Below, one piece after another: positions 58,746-64,000 of a stretch of 64,000 bases of DNA. The translations under genes and the position numbers were made by a program. The stretch covers positions 51,659,164-51,723,163 of the forward strand of contig OY754337.1 of the NCBI GenBank assembly GCA_963573305.1, written 5' to 3'. Every line of letters starts with the position of its first letter. Position 1 is the first letter of the stretch. The DNA comes from Pyrrhosoma nymphula (taxonomy: Eukaryota; Arthropoda; Insecta; Odonata; Coenagrionidae). Below the pieces are notes generated by a model, which saw only the letters and a list, made by a program, of their open reading frames with translations, searched no databases and was not told the DNA's origin.

Positions 58746-60933
58746 CATATTATTCTTTCAAGTGTCATTTACGGAGACTCAGTGAAGTTAAAACAATAAT
58801 CTCATCGCAGAAATTGAAATTGATTCCATATGAAATATGAGTTTATTGATTAATATTTTTTTCCACTTAAAAGAAAATAAAAATAGCGTATTTGTTTAAG
58901 AAATAAACAGGCAAACGCAGAGAAAGCTAAGCTACTATAGCTACTAGATAAGAGATAAGCTACTAGATAAGAGCCCAAGTACGCTTGTTTAAAAAAGCAT
59001 GACATCTCTATATTTAAATAGAACGTGAAAATATATGAAAAGTGGTTCGTAGAACTTTTTACGAGGGTGCGATTGTTTATCTGCAATTGAACTTGGAAAT
59101 TTGTGAAAAAATCAATCCGCTAGGGGTCGGAGAGGTAATGCGACAGCCGCGATGGCAGTCCCTACGTTGAAGTAATGAACTGTGAGCAAGGTCGCAAGCT
59201 ATCCCGCTATCGCCCATTCCCGAAAAAAACTCTTCAGCTGCAGCATAACATCTCTTAAAGTGATTGACCATCAAAATGTGAAAATTCATTGTTGCCTGCA
59301 TGAATCGTTTTGACTGTATTGTATGCCATATGATTCACGCAAATCTGTGACCAGGCAACAACACATACTTTTTTATTCAATCATGGAAAGCCTCGTGGCG
59401 GAGATCGTACATCCGCCAATAGTCAGCTACAAACTCGCTTTATGAAAAAATACATTCAAACATCCGTATTCAGTTTTTTAGACGCTGAAGTAGGACATGT
59501 TAAATGAGTTAAGATTATATCCGTATCAAAAGCTCACGTATATTAGACTTTTGATTGCATGAGCATTATTATTCAACCCCTTACAAGTGAGATTCATCAT
59601 AAATATTTAATCAAACTTTACATCACTTTCTGGCTTCTTGAAGTAAGGCAAAATTTAAACCTCCTCTAATAAACTCTGTTGTGGTATATTTCTTGCTTTC
59701 CTTTTCTCATATCCATTGCGTTCTTTCTACTGCCTCGGCATTAACAACCCATCACTTCGGAGTATCTATCTCCTCTATTTAATAATTTGCATCCCTGAAA
59801 CTTCCATTAGATATTTCCTTTCAACCTGCTCAGTCTTTTACTACTGTGGTCTTTTTATTATTGCATATTCCAGTGTTCTAAAATTCACATATCCCTTATG
59901 CCTTTGATCATTGCTTGAAATCAACAATATGGTTCTTTTCTCGAGCTTTTGTCGCTCTTACAGTAAAATTTCCATCATAAAACGATTACTGTACTTTACT
60001 CTCCATCTATGCTCGCTATGCTTCCCGAATAATATGTTTTATCTACCTTCATATATCCTTTAACTCTTGCCAATTTTTTTCATTTGTTATGTCGTGACTG
60101 CAACTGACTCATCATTTGGTTAAATCCTTTTGATTGATCTTTGATTGATCACAAGTAAATTTTACTGACGTTTGATAAAGTTCGTTCGTTATATTTCCTG
60201 ATGTTGAAGCTGGCAATACAAAAGTTATATGTCGTTTTTTTTCTTCCAAGGCAGTTTCCTGTCTGTTCTTATATCTGCTAATACTATTCTCTGAGTTACG
60301 ATTTCTTTTGCTCGTAAAAGCACATATTTATGCTGAAATATTTGACGTAGAAAACGATTTAAAAAGAAATAATTTAAGTATCAGTAGATGCCTGGAATAA
60401 AACACATCTGTTTCAAACAGGATTTGATATTTTGCAAAAGGTTATAATATTAAACAAATACAATATTTTCTGCCACTTTTTGTCGGGATAACTGCGGTTT
60501 GCTATCTTTCTTAATATACTTGCCATTATCCTTCGTTAAATTGTTTGAATCACTATTAACGTCAAATGGGAGTTGCACGCACATATTATTTTTTTTAAAC
60601 AAACATTTTTGTGTGTTATCCCGATACATAAATATTTTATTTATGATGCAATATTTTTTCTTCTTCCACGAGATATCCTAATTCCTAAAAGAAGATAAAA
60701 TATTGCAATATTAAAAAGAGGCAATGAAGAGGAATCATCTAAACATTTTATTTTTATTAATTCAACAATGTCATAATAATGTAAACCTCTTTCTAACAAA
60801 ACGGACAGAAAATGTCATGTACCTTTATTATCCTTAAAATGGACAAAAAATACCATATTACCAAAATAAAACGTTTTGGCACAGTTATTTTACTCAAGGG
60901 CATAAAATAGCTACTAATGAATTAAGATTAGGT
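58746..60933. other. Unassigned AT-rich DNA
   Basis: 58930-58975 has a short tandem duplication (CTACTAGATAAGAG, twice). 59095-59250 is slightly GC-richer. No gene seen. Confidence 0.4.
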
Positions 60934-61183
60934 TTATATTAATTTCAATAAAGTTTGTACTTTTCTACACTTTTTATTTTTTTTGTTTCATTTCCTTTTT
61001 GAAACTTTTTAAATGTAAACATTTCTTTTTATAAAATTTAATTTTCTTTATCTAACAACGACAAAAATACCATATGTAAAAAATACTACACCTTACGATG
61101 CCAAAACATTGGTGAAACGCGTAGTATTAAAAAAAATAAAAAGTTTAGAAAAGTACAAAACTTTATTGAAATGAATATTAAAA
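60934..61183. repeat. Inverted-repeat element with hammerhead-like fold
   Basis: About 45-50 bases at 60934-60984 (TTTCAATAAAGTTTGTACTT, TTCTACACTTTTTATTTTTT) recur in inverse at about 61130-61183 with few mismatches. Between them, 61082-61128 folds: AATACTAC pairs with GTAGTATT (8 bp), and inside lie CTTACGA, T, stem GCCAA/TTGGT, and GAAACGCGTA. Confidence 0.7.
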
Positions 61184-62159
61184 GTTTCTACAAAGTAGAG
61201 CCTGAAGCTATGGATTTTATTAAATTTATACTTGAACTAAAAAAATTTCTTTGATTGAAAACGTGGAATGTCACTAGATATTTCACGTGTGAGATTATTA
61301 AGAGGTTCATAAGTAGTCATGTGTTATTGGATATAAACGCAGTATGGCATTCATTCATTATTTCCTCTAGGGTGTTTGGAGGCAGAGAAGAGGACATGAT
61401 TTGCCCGCTTATCGTATCGGATACATACATGGTGACAAGAATACTTCAAAGGTGATTGGAAAGTATCATTGGTACTGCTGGAATATTTCAAGTCAGGAAA
61501 AGATGGTGAGTGGAAAAAAACCTCTCTCTTTCAGATTAGGAAGAGTAATTTTCGGGACCCTTTATGTACGTTGGAGGAAATTAATAGGATTAAAAGCGTA
61601 TGATGGCAAACGCTAACCAACCAAACCACATTCTACATGCTCTAGTACTCTTTAAATGATGAGATAGCTCCATTAATGGTCTGAGACTTCAAAAGAACGC
61701 GTGAAAGTCCTCAAAGACTGCGTATAAAGAATTTTGCTGCTTATAGCTTCCGGCACACAATCGATGCATGACGCGTGAGAATCTGTATTAAAACTCAAAG
61801 GCTTTTGGATCCCATTGAAGATACTAAAACCATAAGAGAACGAGATAATGCCTTGAAACAAGTCATTTATTGCTCGCGCTGTGAGTGCTTTTGTGTTGTT
61901 TCTCCCTCTTAACGATTCATTTACCGTATCCTACGCGTTAATTTTCCTCCAAATATCATTGTACCTGTAAACGTATAAGCATATAATCATTATCACATCT
62001 ACGCTGGTCACAATTCTCAGCCAACCAGGAGGTTTCTTGTTGGATTTTATTTAAGAGGAACCCTTCTTATGGATGGGGAGTAATTTTGCGAAAACCTAGC
62101 GTCACGCGACGACCGACCTTCGTTATCCGACTGTTTTGTCGTTGCGTGGTTACGTATAC
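61184..62159. other. Unassigned DNA
   Basis: Nothing recognised. Confidence 0.4.
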
Positions 62160-62345
62160 ACTAACAATACTGGCTTAATTTAGGGTTGAAACCCTGGAGA
62201 CGATGGTGGATGCAGTCATCGAAGCGTCGGCAACCAAACACATGACCTAGTGGAAGACCCGAGAAAACTTCACTAGCAGTGCATGCCGGGAATAAATAAA
62301 ATCCTACATCATTAGAAGATTTTCTCATGTTACCTGCAATGTAGA
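62160..62345. repeat. Dispersed repeat related to 51.8-52.03 kb
   Basis: CTGGAGACGATGG, CATCGAAGCGTCGGCAA and GCAATGTAGAAGTTTACC match the family at 51.8-52.0 kb. The stretch between, read in inverse, matches that copy's CTAGTGAAGT..TTC block. Confidence 0.55.
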
Positions 62346-62513
62346 AGTTTACCGAATGATAGTGTATTACAAATAACTTTAATTCAGATTTCTTTTCGAT
62401 TTTCAATATCGCTCGGTGACGCTTGTTCAAATCTGCCTCTACCTCTCATTGCATACTTAACCTGAGTCCGTCTATCCAACCCAACTTCGTCTGCCGGGCA
62501 TCTCCTGAAATTG

Positions 62514-62784
62514 TGTAGCCAACAAGGGTAGCACCCTTGCCCCCGGTGACCTCAGTCACGCGGGCCGGGAGCTCCCTTACGTGCATATATCACTCTCCGG
62601 CGCCCATCAACACGCGCAGTTGTTTGCTGAAGTGACAGTCGATTCACGCTATCTCTCAAGTATTTCCTTGCAGCCGGAGCGCAAAGCAGTTCCACACTCT
62701 GTCTCCGTTCCCATTCGGCTACGATATACGTAACTCAACGGTTCTCTCTGAACGACTTCCGAGGAAAAACTGTTTTACACTACA
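62514..62784. mobile_element. Candidate solo LTR, 271 bp
   Basis: A GC-rich block in AT-rich DNA starts TGTAGCC and ends CACTACA, giving perfect 5-bp inverted termini TGTAG/CTACA. The flanks ATTG and ATTA match at three of four positions, a possible decayed target duplication. CATATATCACTC inside could be a TATA box. No polyadenylation signal is obvious and no second copy is in the window. Confidence 0.4.
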
Positions 62785-64000
62785 ATTATAAATGATTTAG
62801 CAAGATGGTAATTAATTTAAGTAAGAGGTAGTAGCTAGTACAGCAGCTATGACTTAACGAGATTTGAGCAAAAAAAGACATTTTAAATCATGCATGAAAG
62901 AATTTTGTAAATCAAAGAAGAGATATAGGGTTTTTAAAGCTTTGTATTTGCTTAAAGAGTAGTGTGAAAGATGTCCAGCGGGCATTAAGCAAAGATTAGC
63001 TCAAGCAAAGGAAAATTTCATGCTAAAAAACGGCTTTTGTGATCAAAGGTAACAGGAATACCGTGTATATGAAAATATTATTGTATATATATCAGCATTC
63101 CTATATATGTGTAGTTCCGGCAAACAATCAAATTCATAGTGAACGGTAGGCCACCAATTATTTACTCCGAAAACTTTACTCCTCAGAAACTCTACAAGAA
63201 CCATTAAATATACAGCAACACTACCATTGAGATTGTGACTAAATGTACATTGCAAATGGCCAAACAATTGTATCATGACATTTCAAGCTATATCTTTTAA
63301 AATACTCTCCTTCAAATTGCTTATTGCAACAGTGCAACCTACACAAACAGTAGGTACTATTAACGTTGAGAAGATAGGAGAATATCTTGAAATTACCAAG
63401 TACAGCTAATTTCAAGACGCTAACTTTTTTAAGGGAAAAATGTGTCGTTCATATTTGATACGAAGTAAATGTATAATTACTGATAATATACCACTCAACA
63501 TATTACACTTACATCATCACGTCAACATATTACACTTACACCAAGTACTTTCAAAATGAAACCTGTATAATGTATGCACAGCATGACTCATTTTTACACT
63601 TTATAACCCTTATACTCTGAAAATGTTTATAAATAACTAAATAGTAGTCTGCCAAACAAAACTTGAACTACAGCAGGGAGAAATGAACTTTTAAAAAGGG
63701 AGCTGTAGAGCCTTTTTACAATATCTCGCATACACTAATAGTTTCTTGACTATGACTGTTAAAGGTTCACATTTTTCAGAAGGTTCAAATAGTTTATTTT
63801 TTCATTTGTGGATTAGCTGTGGAAAATCACGTAGTTTTGTATCCATCCATAACGCTCAAATTCCATACAATTTCTCCTGAGTCTGAGTAAGTTAATTTAC
63901 TATGCATCCTCCTTACAAAAGCATGGTAAAAATATTTAGTAAATACGGCTCATATGCCATCAAATCGTCATGCATCACAGATCCATGATTCTGAGTTTAT
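62785..64000. other. Unassigned AT-rich DNA
   Basis: Nothing recognised. Confidence 0.4.

Overview
The window reads as repeat-dense, AT-rich nuclear DNA from an arthropod, most likely an insect. Bacterial and viral gene organisation is absent: there are no operons, no conserved host coding runs, many short frames, and a mix of eukaryotic transposons. The insect assignment is an inference from the element set: a copia element with the half-tRNA-iMet primer site, Helitrons, mariner and IS630-type debris, LINEs with a restriction-like endonuclease, and tRNA-derived SINEs. I did not recognise any host protein-coding exon or functional RNA gene with confidence.

Layout. 1-3.6 kb is mostly unassigned DNA with one 83-bp-arm fold-back at 2057-2255. 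A 2.15-kb Helitron derivative (minus strand) occupies 3687-5840 and abuts a perfect (TA)30 tract. LINE scraps, a G-rich tract and an IS630/mariner-derived fold-back (10124-10920) follow. The best-preserved element is a copia LTR retrotransposon at 15086-19622. It has two 165-bp LTRs differing at 2 positions, a GAAAC target duplication, gag, protease, integrase, RT and RNase H. Its single obvious lesion is a 4-nt insertion that breaks the reading frame just before the first integrase catalytic Asp.

20-31 kb holds a 251-bp MITE, several LINE 3' fragments, a truncated mariner and long unassigned stretches. 31.9-37.9 kb is a Helitron cluster: four more CTAG ends each preceded by a hairpin, two with PIF1-type helicase remnants, and one apparent head-to-tail junction. 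38-50 kb holds two tRNA-headed SINE copies, a decayed R2/R4-type LINE tail (42.8-44.1 kb), two other RT remnants, and a probable solo LTR splitting one of them. 50-64 kb is sparse: a perfect 28-bp-arm hairpin, dispersed repeat copies, a candidate second solo LTR and several GC-richer patches.

The most unusual signal is spread over the window. Several dispersed repeats carry one small fold, CTGATGA-like box, one T, about 5-bp stem, GAAAC, short RYGT/A box, that resembles the minimal hammerhead ribozymes of Penelope-like elements. It appears at about 2.1, 41.9 and 61.1 kb, more weakly at 58.7 kb, and as decayed relatives at 52.0 and 62.2 kb. This is a hypothesis from reading the sequence, not a demonstrated ribozyme.
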